Assembly (NCBI RefSeq): GCF_021228235.1 | Contig: NZ_JAJQRG010000001.1 | Span: 496,001-560,000 of the forward strand | Reading direction: 5' to 3' | DNA from: Pseudophaeobacter flagellatus | GTDB taxonomy: Bacteria > Pseudomonadota > Alphaproteobacteria > Rhodobacterales > Rhodobacteraceae | Length of the DNA: 64,000 nucleotides | Shown: in pieces, positions 54,272 to 63,074 of the stretch | How the letters are laid out: each line of letters opens with the position of its first letter | Numbering within the stretch: position 1 is the stretch's first letter | Made by a program: the position numbers and the translations under genes | Notes under the pieces: model-generated | Seen by the model: only the letters and a program-made list of their open reading frames with translations | What the model was told of the DNA's origin: nothing | The model's database searches: none

Positions 54272-55051
54272 ATGAGATCGTCAAAATCACGTTCGCGTTC
54301 CAAGTCGAACCGGAACCGCCCCAATGGGGTCAATGTTGTAAATCGGGTCTTCGATAGCTCCGGCCCTGAGGGCAAGGTGCGCGGGACCCCGCAACAAATA
54401 ATCGATAAATACAACCAGTTGACTCGCGATGCGCAGCTCAGCAATGACCGGGTGGCTGCTGAAAACTTTCAGCAACACGCGGAACATTACTTGCGGCTGT
54501 TGAACGAAGCGCAGCGCGAAATCGACGCGCGGCGCGAAGATCAGGAACGGCAAAACCGCGAACGCCAGGCAGAGCGCGATCGCGAACGCGCAGAGCGTCT
54601 TGAAAGGCAGGAGCGCGAAGCCTCTGCCAATCAACAGCAGCCGCAGCAACAGCCTGCTGCAGCCCCCCGCCGGGAGGCTGGTGACACCACCAATGCGGAT
54701 CCGGCCACCGCGCCGCAGCCCGAGGTCCTGGACCCGCGCGATGCCGCGAGGGCACCGGTCGATGACGGCGTTGATGCTTCGGCACAGGAGAGCGGTCTGG
54801 TTGAAACCCCAGAAAGCCAGGGCCAGCATGGTCAGGGCCAGCAGGGGCAAGAGCCAGCAGGGGCCGGAAAAAAACCGGCCAGCCGCAAACCACGCAGCCG
54901 CAAACCTGCCCCAAAGCAGGAAGCAAGCGGCGCAGGGGATCCCCAGGCATCTTCTGCGGAGGAGGCCAAGGAAGCCAAGCCCAAACGCGCGCCACGTGCG
55001 CGGGCAAAGCCCAAGGCCAAGCCAGAGGATACACCAGAAGCGGCTGAATAG
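54272..55051 (+). CDS. DUF4167 protein with coiled-coil and low-complexity tail
   Basis: A 259-residue protein. The first 75 residues are the DUF4167 domain: a basic opening (MRSSKSRSRSKSNRNRPNG), then NVVNRVFDSSGPEGKVRG and QQIIDKYNQLTRDAQLSNDR, ending with AENFQQHAEHYLRLL. Next comes an Arg/Glu-rich coiled coil (REDQERQNRERQAERDRERA), then Gln/Pro/Ala-rich and Lys-rich disordered sequence. This architecture after prfA-prmC is characteristic of alphaproteobacteria. The basic start suggests RNA or DNA binding. Function unknown. A terminator follows. Confidence 0.88.
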   Translation: MRSSKSRSRSKSNRNRPNGVNVVNRVFDSSGPEGKVRGTPQQIIDKYNQLTRDAQLSNDRVAAENFQQHAEHYLRLLNEAQREIDARREDQERQNRERQAERDRERAERLERQEREASANQQQPQQQPAAAPRREAGDTTNADPATAPQPEVLDPRDAARAPVDDGVDASAQESGLVETPESQGQHGQGQQGQEPAGAGKKPASRKPRSRKPAPKQEASGAGDPQASSAEEAKEAKPKRAPRARAKPKAKPEDTPEAAE

Positions 55052-55086
55052 GGCCCTTCTGTTTGCTGTTCTGTTTGAACAGCCCA

Positions 55087-55124
55087 ACAAAAAACCGGCG
55101 TCCTTTCGGGCACCGGTTTTTTTA
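55087..55124. terminator. Terminator between the DUF4167 gene and rsmA
   Basis: AAAAAACCGG and CCGGTTTTTTT enclose a small inner stem with a TTTC loop. It has A-runs before and T-runs after, so it can stop transcripts from both of the convergent genes around it. Confidence 0.9.
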
Positions 55125-55183
55125 TGTCTGATGGTTTGCTTGCAGTGACAGGGGCTGGATCAAGTGCTGTGCCTGTTCGCGGG

Positions 55184-56029
55184 CTAGTCCAGCGGCTTGA
55201 GGCTTCGGGCCAGGGCGCAGAATTGCTCTAGGCTGACCTGTTCGGCGCGCTCAGTTGGGGCGATGCCTGCTGCGCGCAGGTGGTCCTCTATGCCGGGGGC
55301 TACGCTTTTGAGGCTGGCGCGCAGCATCTTGCGCCGCTGATTAAAGCCTGCAGCAATCACCTGCGACAGGGTTGCGGCATCAGCCGGAAAGCGCGGCTTG
55401 GGCAGCGCGGTCAGATGCACCACGGCGCTATGCACCTTGGGTGGCGGGCTAAAGGCCTCGGGGGGCAGGGCCAGCACGATACGCGCATCAGCGCGCCACT
55501 GCGCCAAGAGCGCCAGGCGGCCATAGGCCTTGGTGCCGGGCTGGGCAACGATACGTTCGGCCACTTCGCGTTGAAACATCAAGGTCAGGCTTTGCCAGAA
55601 CGGTGGCCAGTCCTTGGGGGTGAGCCAGCGCACCAGAAGTTCGGTGCCGACATTGTAGGGCAGATTGGCAGCAACCCGCACTGGCGGCGTCAGATGTTGC
55701 AGCGGATCGACCTCTAGCGCGTCGCCATTGATCAGCTCCAACCGGCCCGGATAGGCCGCAGCGATTTCGGCAAGCGCCGGCATGCAGCGGCTGTCCTTTT
55801 CCACTGCCAGCACCCGCCGCGCTCCTTCGGCTAACAGCCCCCGTGTCAGCCCACCGGGGCCGGGGCCGATTTCCAGCACGTCGCAGCCGCTCAAATCGCC
55901 GGCCTGACGGGCGATCTTGGCGGTGAGGTTGAGATCCAGCAAAAAGTTCTGCCCCAGTGATTTCCGTGCCAGAAGCTGATGGGTGTCGATGACCTCGCGC
56001 AGCGGAGGCAGGCTGTCGATTGCGCTCAT
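55184..56029 (-). CDS. rsmA: 16S rRNA dimethyladenosine transferase
   Basis: A 281-residue enzyme that dimethylates two adjacent adenines near the 3' end of 16S rRNA, a late step of 30S assembly. SLGQNFLLD, the SAM loop [23 protein letters not shown], and the catalytic NLPYN are all present, with the C-terminal [13 protein letters not shown]. It ends the lptF-lptG-lptD-surA-pdxA-rsmA series, following pdxA after about 80 bases. Confidence 0.96.
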   Translation of the reverse strand: MSAIDSLPPLREVIDTHQLLARKSLGQNFLLDLNLTAKIARQAGDLSGCDVLEIGPGPGGLTRGLLAEGARRVLAVEKDSRCMPALAEIAAAYPGRLELINGDALEVDPLQHLTPPVRVAANLPYNVGTELLVRWLTPKDWPPFWQSLTLMFQREVAERIVAQPGTKAYGRLALLAQWRADARIVLALPPEAFSPPPKVHSAVVHLTALPKPRFPADAATLSQVIAAGFNQRRKMLRASLKSVAPGIEDHLRAAGIAPTERAEQVSLEQFCALARSLKPLD

Positions 56030-56112
56030 ATCTATATGTCCAGGGCGCGCGACCTTGCGGGGCGCCAGTCAAAGAGAGGGTTGGGCCGGAATAGGCAGTG
56101 GGATGTAACGCG

Positions 56113-57141
56113 TCAAGAGGGCGGTGCGGCGCGCTGCGCCATGCTCTGGGCCAGTTTCAGCGCCTCGATCAGGCTAGAAGGATTGGCCTGGCCGGTGCCC
56201 GCGATGTCAAAAGCGGTGCCATGGTCCGGCGAGGTGCGGATAAAGGGCAGCCCTAGGGTGACATTGACGCCGCGATCAAAGTCCAGCGTCTTGATCGGGA
56301 TCAGCGCCTGATCATGATACATGCAGATGGCCGCATCATAGCGGGCGCGGGCGGCGGCGTGAAACAGCGTATCCGCCGGATGCGGTCCAGTGAGGGTCAG
56401 CGCCTCGCTCTCGGCATCAAGCTTTGCAATCAACGTATTGATCCAGCGTATTTCTTCCTGGCCCATGGCCCCGCCTTCGCCGGCATGTGGGTTCAACCCG
56501 GCGACGGCAATCCGCGGCTGCGCAATGCCAAACTGCTGGCGCAGCCCCTGGGCAGTGATCTCGATCACCTCTTGTAGCAGCGTAGGGGTCAGGGCGGTTG
56601 CCACATCGGCCAGTGCGATATGAATGGTGGCAGGCACCACCCGCAGTGCCGGGCTGGCCAGCATCATCACCACGCGGGCGCGACCTGCCAGATGGGCCAG
56701 AAACTCGGTATGGCCGGGAAAGGCAAACTGAGCGCCGTCAATCAGCGCTTTCTTGTGAATGGGGGCAGTGCACAGCGCAGCGGCCTGTCCCGATTGCACC
56801 AGCTCTACCCCGCGCTGAATTGATTGCACCACTCCAGGCGCATTTGCCGGATCGGCGCGGCCCTTGGTGGTATCGCCGGCAAATTCCAGCGGCAGAACCG
56901 GCAGCGCCTGTGCCGCATGGGCCAGCGCCTCTTGTGGGTGCGAGATCAGTTGCACTGGCAGACCCGCAGGCAGATGGCGCGGATCGCCAATCCAAAAGAA
57001 CGGGCAACTGTCTTTCAGCTGTTGCCAGGCCATGGCGGCGATTTCCGGGCCAATTCCGGCGGGTTCGCCACAGCTAAGCGCCACAGGGGCCAGCGCTCTT
57101 GGCGTAGCCGAGGCAGCCTCTCCCTGGGCTGCGGCGGTCAT
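56113..57141 (-). CDS. pdxA: 4-hydroxythreonine-4-phosphate dehydrogenase
   Basis: A 342-residue enzyme of vitamin B6 (pyridoxal phosphate) synthesis. LSCGEPAGIGPEIA near the N-terminus, APIHKKAL, PGHTEFLAHLAG (metal-binding His), VAGLNPHAGEGGAMGQEE and CMYHDQALIPIK (metal-binding His) are standard, as is the terminal SPDHGTAFDIAGTG. Its start overlaps the surA stop by four bases, so it is co-translated with an envelope chaperone, a grouping also seen in E. coli. Confidence 0.96.
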   Translation of the reverse strand: MTAAAQGEAASATPRALAPVALSCGEPAGIGPEIAAMAWQQLKDSCPFFWIGDPRHLPAGLPVQLISHPQEALAHAAQALPVLPLEFAGDTTKGRADPANAPGVVQSIQRGVELVQSGQAAALCTAPIHKKALIDGAQFAFPGHTEFLAHLAGRARVVMMLASPALRVVPATIHIALADVATALTPTLLQEVIEITAQGLRQQFGIAQPRIAVAGLNPHAGEGGAMGQEEIRWINTLIAKLDAESEALTLTGPHPADTLFHAAARARYDAAICMYHDQALIPIKTLDFDRGVNVTLGLPFIRTSPDHGTAFDIAGTGQANPSSLIEALKLAQSMAQRAAPPS

Positions 57142-58397
57142 TTCTCGACGATCAGCGCATCCGCCCGCAGCTGTTCCAGAAAGCTGTCGGCGAAGGATTC
57201 AACCCGCTGTTGGGTCAGAGCATTTGCGACTGTTTCACGGGATTCGCCTTCACCCAGTTCGGCGTTTCTGCCGCAGAGCATCAGCAGCATCAGCGTCTGG
57301 CCCTGGTTGCGGGTCAGGGTCAGCGAGGTCTCATTTGGGTCCAGCTTGGCCAGCTCAATGGCAATGTCCTGGGGAATTTCACTGGGGGTCAGGCTCTTGC
57401 GATCCAGCACGGCGGGGTCCTGATCCTTTGCAACACCGTAAAGATCATCACAGCTGTCAATGGAATTGGCAATTTTCTGTCCCTGGGCGAGGGCTTCGGG
57501 GCTGCGGCCGCCCGGAATGTAGTAGGCGGCATATTCGATTGCCGAATACCGCTGGCTGCCGCCTGTTACTTCGCGCACACCGCGCATCTGGAACATGGCA
57601 ACGGCGCCTTGCAGCGGCAGCGGTTCAGTGATTTCGCCGGGATCTAGCGCAAGTACCACAGGCTGCAACTGCGGCGGCAGTTTGGTCAGGTTCATCCAAG
57701 GCAGTTTGCCCCCGTTGGCGCGGCTGTCCGAGGCGGAGTACTGGGTCGCGGCGGCGGAAAAAGCGGCTTGGCTGGTCAATTGCCCAACCTGATCGGTCAA
57801 TTCCTGCACCTGCTGGACGTTCTGCTCGTTGAGCGGCACGATCAGTTCAGAGAGCAGCACCTGTACCCCGCCCGCTCCGGCCTGGCCCATGGCGCGGTCG
57901 ATCTCTGCCTCGGTGGGGCGGGCACGGCCCAAAAAGCGCGAGCTGACATATTCCCGCCAGCCCAGGCCTACCTTGGTGAAATCGCGCACTGTTTCCGGCT
58001 CGATCCCGTTTTCGCCAAGCACCTTGAGGAATTCATTCAAGGACAGATTGGCCCGCCCGGCCAGTTCCGTTATGCCAGCAGTGATCTCTTCTTCGCTGGG
58101 AGATATGCCAACCCTGGCCATTTCCGCAAGTTTGAGCCGATCATTGATCAGCTCCTTGCGGGCCATGATCTCTGGGTTGCCTGGGGTGCGCAGGATGCCC
58201 ATGAACAAGGCGCGCTGCTTCAATTCGTAATTGGTGATGACGGCACCATCCACGGTAATAGCGGGCGAAAACAGCCCCTGCGCCACCAGGGGCGTGGCCG
58301 CGGAAACCAGCCCAAGCGCCAGCGTGGCGGCGGCTGCGGTTCTGGAAAAGCTTCGCATCAGGGAAGCGGAGAAGGCCTGGGTCAAGAGTGTTTGCAT
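57138..58397 (-). CDS. surA: Periplasmic chaperone / peptidyl-prolyl isomerase SurA
   Basis: A 419-residue exported protein that guards unfolded outer-membrane proteins on the way to the BAM complex. A signal peptide ends at PLVAQG; the SurA N-terminal domain (VDGAVITNYELKQRALFMG, then ELINDRLKLAEMARVGI) follows, and one parvulin domain covers about residues 170-280 (LLSELIVPL, ANGGKLPWMNLTKLPP, GEITEPLPLQGAVAMFQM). I start at 58397 with AGGCGA upstream; an ATG at 58358 would shorten the n-region. It overlaps lptD by 16 bases. Confidence 0.93.
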   Translation of the reverse strand: MQTLLTQAFSASLMRSFSRTAAAATLALGLVSAATPLVAQGLFSPAITVDGAVITNYELKQRALFMGILRTPGNPEIMARKELINDRLKLAEMARVGISPSEEEITAGITELAGRANLSLNEFLKVLGENGIEPETVRDFTKVGLGWREYVSSRFLGRARPTEAEIDRAMGQAGAGGVQVLLSELIVPLNEQNVQQVQELTDQVGQLTSQAAFSAAATQYSASDSRANGGKLPWMNLTKLPPQLQPVVLALDPGEITEPLPLQGAVAMFQMRGVREVTGGSQRYSAIEYAAYYIPGGRSPEALAQGQKIANSIDSCDDLYGVAKDQDPAVLDRKSLTPSEIPQDIAIELAKLDPNETSLTLTRNQGQTLMLLMLCGRNAELGEGESRETVANALTQQRVESFADSFLEQLRADALIVEK

Positions 58398-60544
58398 GAT
58401 CGCCTGTACTGTTTGCTGCCGTTATTGATTGAGAACCCGTTCATGGAGATTGAGAACCCAAAATCCGTTGAGGGATCGACGCTTGTGGTTGAGGTATAGC
58501 GCCGGTTTACCGAAAGGTCGACCGTCACACATTCATTGCTATAGGCAAGGCCAATGCCGGCCCGGGTCGCCCGCGCATCTGAGATATCGTAGCGCAGGTT
58601 GGCACTGGCCTCCCAGCTGGCTGAGACCGCGTAGGAGCCATCCAGCCAGATTTCAGAGGTCTCGGCGCTGCGGCTTTCGGCGGGGTCGGTGCCAAGCCAG
58701 AGATAACTGCCGGACAGGGACAGATCATCGCGATACCAGTCGCCGCGAACCTCTGCCTTGGAGAAGTTGAGGGAATCATTGAGCAAGCCACGTGCCGTCA
58801 GCGCCATGCCGTCGCTGAATTTCAATTGCCCGGCCAGCAGCAAGTCCGACGTGACCCCGCCCAGCCCCGAGCTTTTGGTGAAGCGGGGATCGCTGTCCTG
58901 GCGCAAGACCTGGCCAAGTGTGGCATAGGCCTGCCAGCCGGTGCTGGCAAAGCGGGCCCAATTTAGCCCGTAAGCCAGCGACAGCCCGTCTTCGCGGGCA
59001 TCCGATGCCGGGAACCGCGAAAGCGACAGGAGGTTGCCCTGATCAAATTCGACAAAATTGCTCTCATCGTGGGCGGTATCCTCGCCGATGGTGTTGCTCC
59101 AGCCCAGTTGCACGATGGGTTCCAGGAACTGCGTCGCACCGCTGGCATCCGTTTTGGACATTGGCAGGCGCAGGGTCAGGCGCGACCGCGGGGTAAGCCG
59201 TGAACTGTGTTCATCATAATAAGAATCGTCATAGGTGGTGAAGCCGTCTACTGCGGCCCCCAAGGCCCACTCGACCTCTAGCCCGCCTGCCAGCAGCCAG
59301 TGGCGACGCCAGTCGACATCGGCAGTAATATGGCCCTGATCGCGGCCATTGGTTGCGGTCTGGTTCCCTTCCATGTCCGAGGTGCGGTTGTGGCCATGCG
59401 CTTCCAGTGTCAGACGTGTTTCGCCGCCGATGGAGAGCGGGAAATAGCGTTTCTGGTAGTAGATTTCACCAATGTTCGAGGGCAGAAGATCCTGGTCTTC
59501 GCTATCGCGCAGGGTCTTAAACTTGATGAAGCCGGCACGCAGCAGGCTGTCGCGTCTTGCGCGGGTCAGGGTGATCTCAGACCGCAGGCGATCCAGGTCG
59601 GGCAGGCCGTAATCGGCAATATAGGCATTGTCCGAGACGGATTTGAGATCAAATTCCAGCTGTAGATCGTTCTTTAGGTGAAACTGGCCGGTGGCAAAGA
59701 GATAGCCACGGTCATCGCCGGGCTGCAGATCATCGCGTGTGTAGGCCCCGTTCAGTTCAATCTTGCCGCGGCGAAAAGCCTGGCGGTAGCGCGCATCCAG
59801 GGTGCGGGTGCTGCCGGAAATATAGGGCGCCAGGGTCAAATCCCGGCTCTCGCCCAGGGTAAAGAAATAGGGCACCTTGATCCCGGTTCCCAGGTTCGAG
59901 GTGCTGCGCGTCGAAGGTACCAGGAAGCCAGTGCTGCGTTTCAGCGAAGGGTCCGGCAGGCGCACGGCGGGAAAGTAGAAAACAGGTACATCCAGCACCC
60001 TGACCTGGGCACCTTCGAAATAGAGCTGCTGTTCGACCTGATCATGGATCACCCGCTCGGCCCGGATCTGCCAGAGCGGCGGCTCGCCGTCATCGCAGAC
60101 ATGGCAAGAGGTCACAGAGGTCTTGTAGAGCTGGGTATAACGGCCGCCAACACGGGCCATTTCCAGCGAGGCCATTTGCAGCTGCTGCTTGAAGATCATG
60201 CGGGCACCGGTTAGCAGCCCATCGCGCAGATCGCGGTCCATCTCGGCGGCATCGGCCAGAATGGTGATATCGCCGCCTTGATCAATGCGGATTGGTCCTT
60301 CGATCTGTAGGGTGCCAGAGCTTTCTTCAAAAGTGATCTGCCGGGCCTGCAGGCGGACATCGCCCCTGAATGCTTCGACATTGCCCTTGGCAATCAGCTG
60401 GCGTTCCGGGGTGATGAAGAGATGATCGGCAACCAGCACTGCCGGCTGTTCTGCGGCGGGCAGGGGGCCTGTGCCCTGTGCGACGGTAGGCTGGGCAACG
60501 GCCAGCCATGGCAGAACCACCGAGAGCAATAGGGCGCGGCGCAT
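58382..60544 (-). CDS. lptD: LPS-assembly outer-membrane protein LptD
   Basis: A 720-residue beta-barrel that inserts lipopolysaccharide in the outer leaflet. A signal peptide (MRRALLLSVVLPWLAVAQPTVAQ) precedes the OstA jelly-roll domain (ADHLFITPERQLIAKGNVEAF to about residue 130). The barrel follows, starting with the Cys-containing TSCHVCDDGEPPLW and ending NGFSINNGSKQYRRSC. Cys pairs at the domain border and near the end could form the disulfides needed for LptD folding. It lies directly after lptG and overlaps surA, its own chaperone. Confidence 0.95.
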   Translation of the reverse strand: MRRALLLSVVLPWLAVAQPTVAQGTGPLPAAEQPAVLVADHLFITPERQLIAKGNVEAFRGDVRLQARQITFEESSGTLQIEGPIRIDQGGDITILADAAEMDRDLRDGLLTGARMIFKQQLQMASLEMARVGGRYTQLYKTSVTSCHVCDDGEPPLWQIRAERVIHDQVEQQLYFEGAQVRVLDVPVFYFPAVRLPDPSLKRSTGFLVPSTRSTSNLGTGIKVPYFFTLGESRDLTLAPYISGSTRTLDARYRQAFRRGKIELNGAYTRDDLQPGDDRGYLFATGQFHLKNDLQLEFDLKSVSDNAYIADYGLPDLDRLRSEITLTRARRDSLLRAGFIKFKTLRDSEDQDLLPSNIGEIYYQKRYFPLSIGGETRLTLEAHGHNRTSDMEGNQTATNGRDQGHITADVDWRRHWLLAGGLEVEWALGAAVDGFTTYDDSYYDEHSSRLTPRSRLTLRLPMSKTDASGATQFLEPIVQLGWSNTIGEDTAHDESNFVEFDQGNLLSLSRFPASDAREDGLSLAYGLNWARFASTGWQAYATLGQVLRQDSDPRFTKSSGLGGVTSDLLLAGQLKFSDGMALTARGLLNDSLNFSKAEVRGDWYRDDLSLSGSYLWLGTDPAESRSAETSEIWLDGSYAVSASWEASANLRYDISDARATRAGIGLAYSNECVTVDLSVNRRYTSTTSVDPSTDFGFSISMNGFSINNGSKQYRRSCKHS

Positions 60545-60545
60545 A

Positions 60546-61649
60546 TTATCCGTCCTCAGCATGTAATAGCAGTCCCATCGTCAGCAGAATAGAGGCCACC
60601 GGCGGTGCCCAGGCAGCAAGTGCTACCGGGATCTGGCCGTTCTCCCCCAAGATTTGCGCAAAATTGCGTATGAAGTACAGCCCAAACCCCAAGAGCACAG
60701 CGGTCAGTACCGCCAGCCCGGTGCCACCAAAGCGCGCATGGCGCATGGTGAAGGCAGCCCCCACCAGGACCATAGCGATCAGGAACAGCGGCCGGGCGAG
60801 TTCTACCTGGTACCAGACCTGATAGCGTTTGGTGGAAAACCCTGCCTGGGACAGGTCGCGGATGGTGCTTGGTAGGTCATAGATCGAAATGCCATCGGCC
60901 GATCCCAGCCGGTCACGGATACGATCCTGGGTCAGCGAGGTCGGCAGCCGCAGTGTTTCATGGGTGGTGGCCGATTTTTCCGGATTGACGCCATTTGCCA
61001 ATTGCCAGGCTTTGGCGGAACGCAATAGCCACTCTTCCCCGTCCAACCTGGCGCTCTTGGCGATGATCCGCCGCACCGGCCCCTTGCCTGTCGCATATTC
61101 GATAAGGGTCACGTCATAAAGAATAATGTCATCCTGCCCGCCGCCGTAAGAGGTGGCATGGACTACAGATTGCCCAGATGGGCTGCCCTGGCGCAGCCAC
61201 AGGCCCTCGCCAGAGAGCGACAGCACAGCAGGCCCGCCGTTGCGATAGGTATCGGCCAGGGTTTTGTACCGGTTGCTGGTGGCGGCAACAATCGGGTTGA
61301 GCGTGCTTACCGCCAAAAGCCCCAAGAGCCCGGCAACCAAAACCGGGGCGGCCAGCGCCCGGATGCCAGAGCGCCCAATCGCCCGCGTCACCACCAGTTC
61401 GCTGCTGCGGGCCAGCCCGACAAATAGCACAATTGTGGTCAGGATCATGATCAGTGGTAGAAATTCGCTCAGCGCGGCGGGCGCATTCAGCAGGGTTAAG
61501 CCCAAGAGCTTCCCGGCGCCAATGTCAACGCTGTCAAAACGGCGGAATTGTTCGTTCAGGTTAATCAGCATGACCAGGGTCATCAGGACGCTGCAGATGA
61601 TGGCGAACCACTGGAAAAAGCGTCGCGCATAGTAGAGGTCCAGCTTCAT
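60546..61649 (-). CDS. lptG: LPS export ABC transporter permease LptG
   Basis: A 367-residue permease of the LptB2FG complex that extracts lipopolysaccharide from the inner membrane. Three N-terminal helices begin with LYYARRFFQWFAIICSVLMTLVML; a periplasmic beta-jellyroll (about residues 120-255) follows, and three helices close it. An AGGAGA box precedes the ATG at 61649, which overlaps the lptF stop (ATGA). The lptD gene begins one base after it ends. Confidence 0.95.
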   Translation of the reverse strand: MKLDLYYARRFFQWFAIICSVLMTLVMLINLNEQFRRFDSVDIGAGKLLGLTLLNAPAALSEFLPLIMILTTIVLFVGLARSSELVVTRAIGRSGIRALAAPVLVAGLLGLLAVSTLNPIVAATSNRYKTLADTYRNGGPAVLSLSGEGLWLRQGSPSGQSVVHATSYGGGQDDIILYDVTLIEYATGKGPVRRIIAKSARLDGEEWLLRSAKAWQLANGVNPEKSATTHETLRLPTSLTQDRIRDRLGSADGISIYDLPSTIRDLSQAGFSTKRYQVWYQVELARPLFLIAMVLVGAAFTMRHARFGGTGLAVLTAVLLGFGLYFIRNFAQILGENGQIPVALAAWAPPVASILLTMGLLLHAEDG

Positions 61650-62791
61650 GACCGGGTCTCCTGCTTGGCTGCAGTTGCGATACCGCGCCGTTGCAGCATC
61701 GGCGGCCGCGCCGCCAGCTGCAAGAATCCCATTGCAATTGCAAGCCCGGTCAGCGCCGGCAGATAGATCAGCGGCCAAAGGTCAGGATTTTTCATTACGG
61801 GTTCGGACACGACGCTGCGCAGCCCTTCAACCAGGATCAGCAGCAAAAAGGCCAAGAGAGCCTGGCGCCAGACGCCAAAGCGCGAGTAGGACCCCAGCAT
61901 CAGCGCCGAAAACCCGATCAGCGCCACGGCAACACAGATCAAGGGGCGGGCAAAGCGCAGGTGGAACTCCTCTGCCAGGGCACCTGGGGTGTAGCCGTCC
62001 GACTGTGGGATCAGGTCACGGTTTTGAAACAGCTCCCAGCTGGGAATCGCCCTGATACTGCGATTTGATACAGAGGATTTGTCGGTCAAAGAGCTGATGT
62101 CATAGGAAAAATCAGAAAATTTTGTGGTCGAAAGCTGCCGTTTTTCTAGATCCAAACGCTGTGCCATTCCATCAACCATAATGAGGTGGGTGCGCTCTCC
62201 GTCGCGCACAATAAAGGCGCGGGCACCGGTGTAGGTGACGCTGTTATTCGGGTCTCGCCGATCGGACAAGAAGACATCATTCAAGGTGCCGTCAGTGTTG
62301 ATCTGGCGGATATAAAAGGTCACGCCCTTGGCGGGGTGCAGAAAATTTCCTTCGGTTAGCAGCTTGGCGGTCACATTGCGGGATACTTCCTGTTCGCGCA
62401 GCGCCAGCTGATTGATCGAACTGGGCAGCAGAAAATGGGTCAGCACCGACATCATCAGCCCGGTGATCAGCCCAAAGACCAGCGCAGGTCGCGCCATTTG
62501 CCAGGGGCTGGTCCCCGTGGCCCGCAGAACCGTCAGTTCGCTTTCACCCTGTAATCGGTTGGTGACCCAGACCGCCGAGGCAAAGACCGCCACTGGCAGC
62601 ACCATGCGAATAAGGTTGGGCAGCGCCAGGGCGGTGAATTCAAAGAACACCAGCGCTGTCTGACCGTCGCCGATTAGGCGATCAAACAGGACAACCGCCC
62701 GGTTCACCCAGAAGACGGCAACTAAGATAAGCGCAAAAAAGCTGAATAACAGCAGATATTGCGACAGGACGTATCTGTCGAAGCGTGACAC
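61646..62791 (-). CDS. lptF: LPS export ABC transporter permease LptF
   Basis: A 381-residue partner of LptG. It has the family opening MSRFDRYVLSQYLLLFSFFALIL, three N-terminal helices, the GESELTVLRATGTSPWQM coupling-helix region that contacts the LptB ATPase, a jellyroll in the middle, and C-terminal helices (RPLICVAVALIGFSALMLG). It is the first gene of the envelope series and is divergent from pepA; the 283 bases between hold both promoters but no palindrome that I could find. Confidence 0.95.
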   Translation of the reverse strand: MSRFDRYVLSQYLLLFSFFALILVAVFWVNRAVVLFDRLIGDGQTALVFFEFTALALPNLIRMVLPVAVFASAVWVTNRLQGESELTVLRATGTSPWQMARPALVFGLITGLMMSVLTHFLLPSSINQLALREQEVSRNVTAKLLTEGNFLHPAKGVTFYIRQINTDGTLNDVFLSDRRDPNNSVTYTGARAFIVRDGERTHLIMVDGMAQRLDLEKRQLSTTKFSDFSYDISSLTDKSSVSNRSIRAIPSWELFQNRDLIPQSDGYTPGALAEEFHLRFARPLICVAVALIGFSALMLGSYSRFGVWRQALLAFLLLILVEGLRSVVSEPVMKNPDLWPLIYLPALTGLAIAMGFLQLAARPPMLQRRGIATAAKQETRS

Positions 62792-63074
62792 TCGATCCCC
62801 CCAGACCCTGCCATTATCATTTTACCAAACCATAAAGGAATTGTTCTGCGGGGAAAACTGCAATTTGGTGCAAATCCGTGTTCTGGCGAAGCTTTAGCCT
62901 CAGGTGCGGCCCCGACAAAGCGCAGAGCGGCACCCGCCGCTGCGAAGGTTTAATGCCAAAGCCCAATCGCCACTGCGTCTTGTGCTCTTGCCTGTGGGGG
63001 CTGGCCATTGCGCGGGGGGCAAGCTACCTATTGGCAAAGCAATTCCAGATTTGATCCCGACAGGAGCCCTAGAC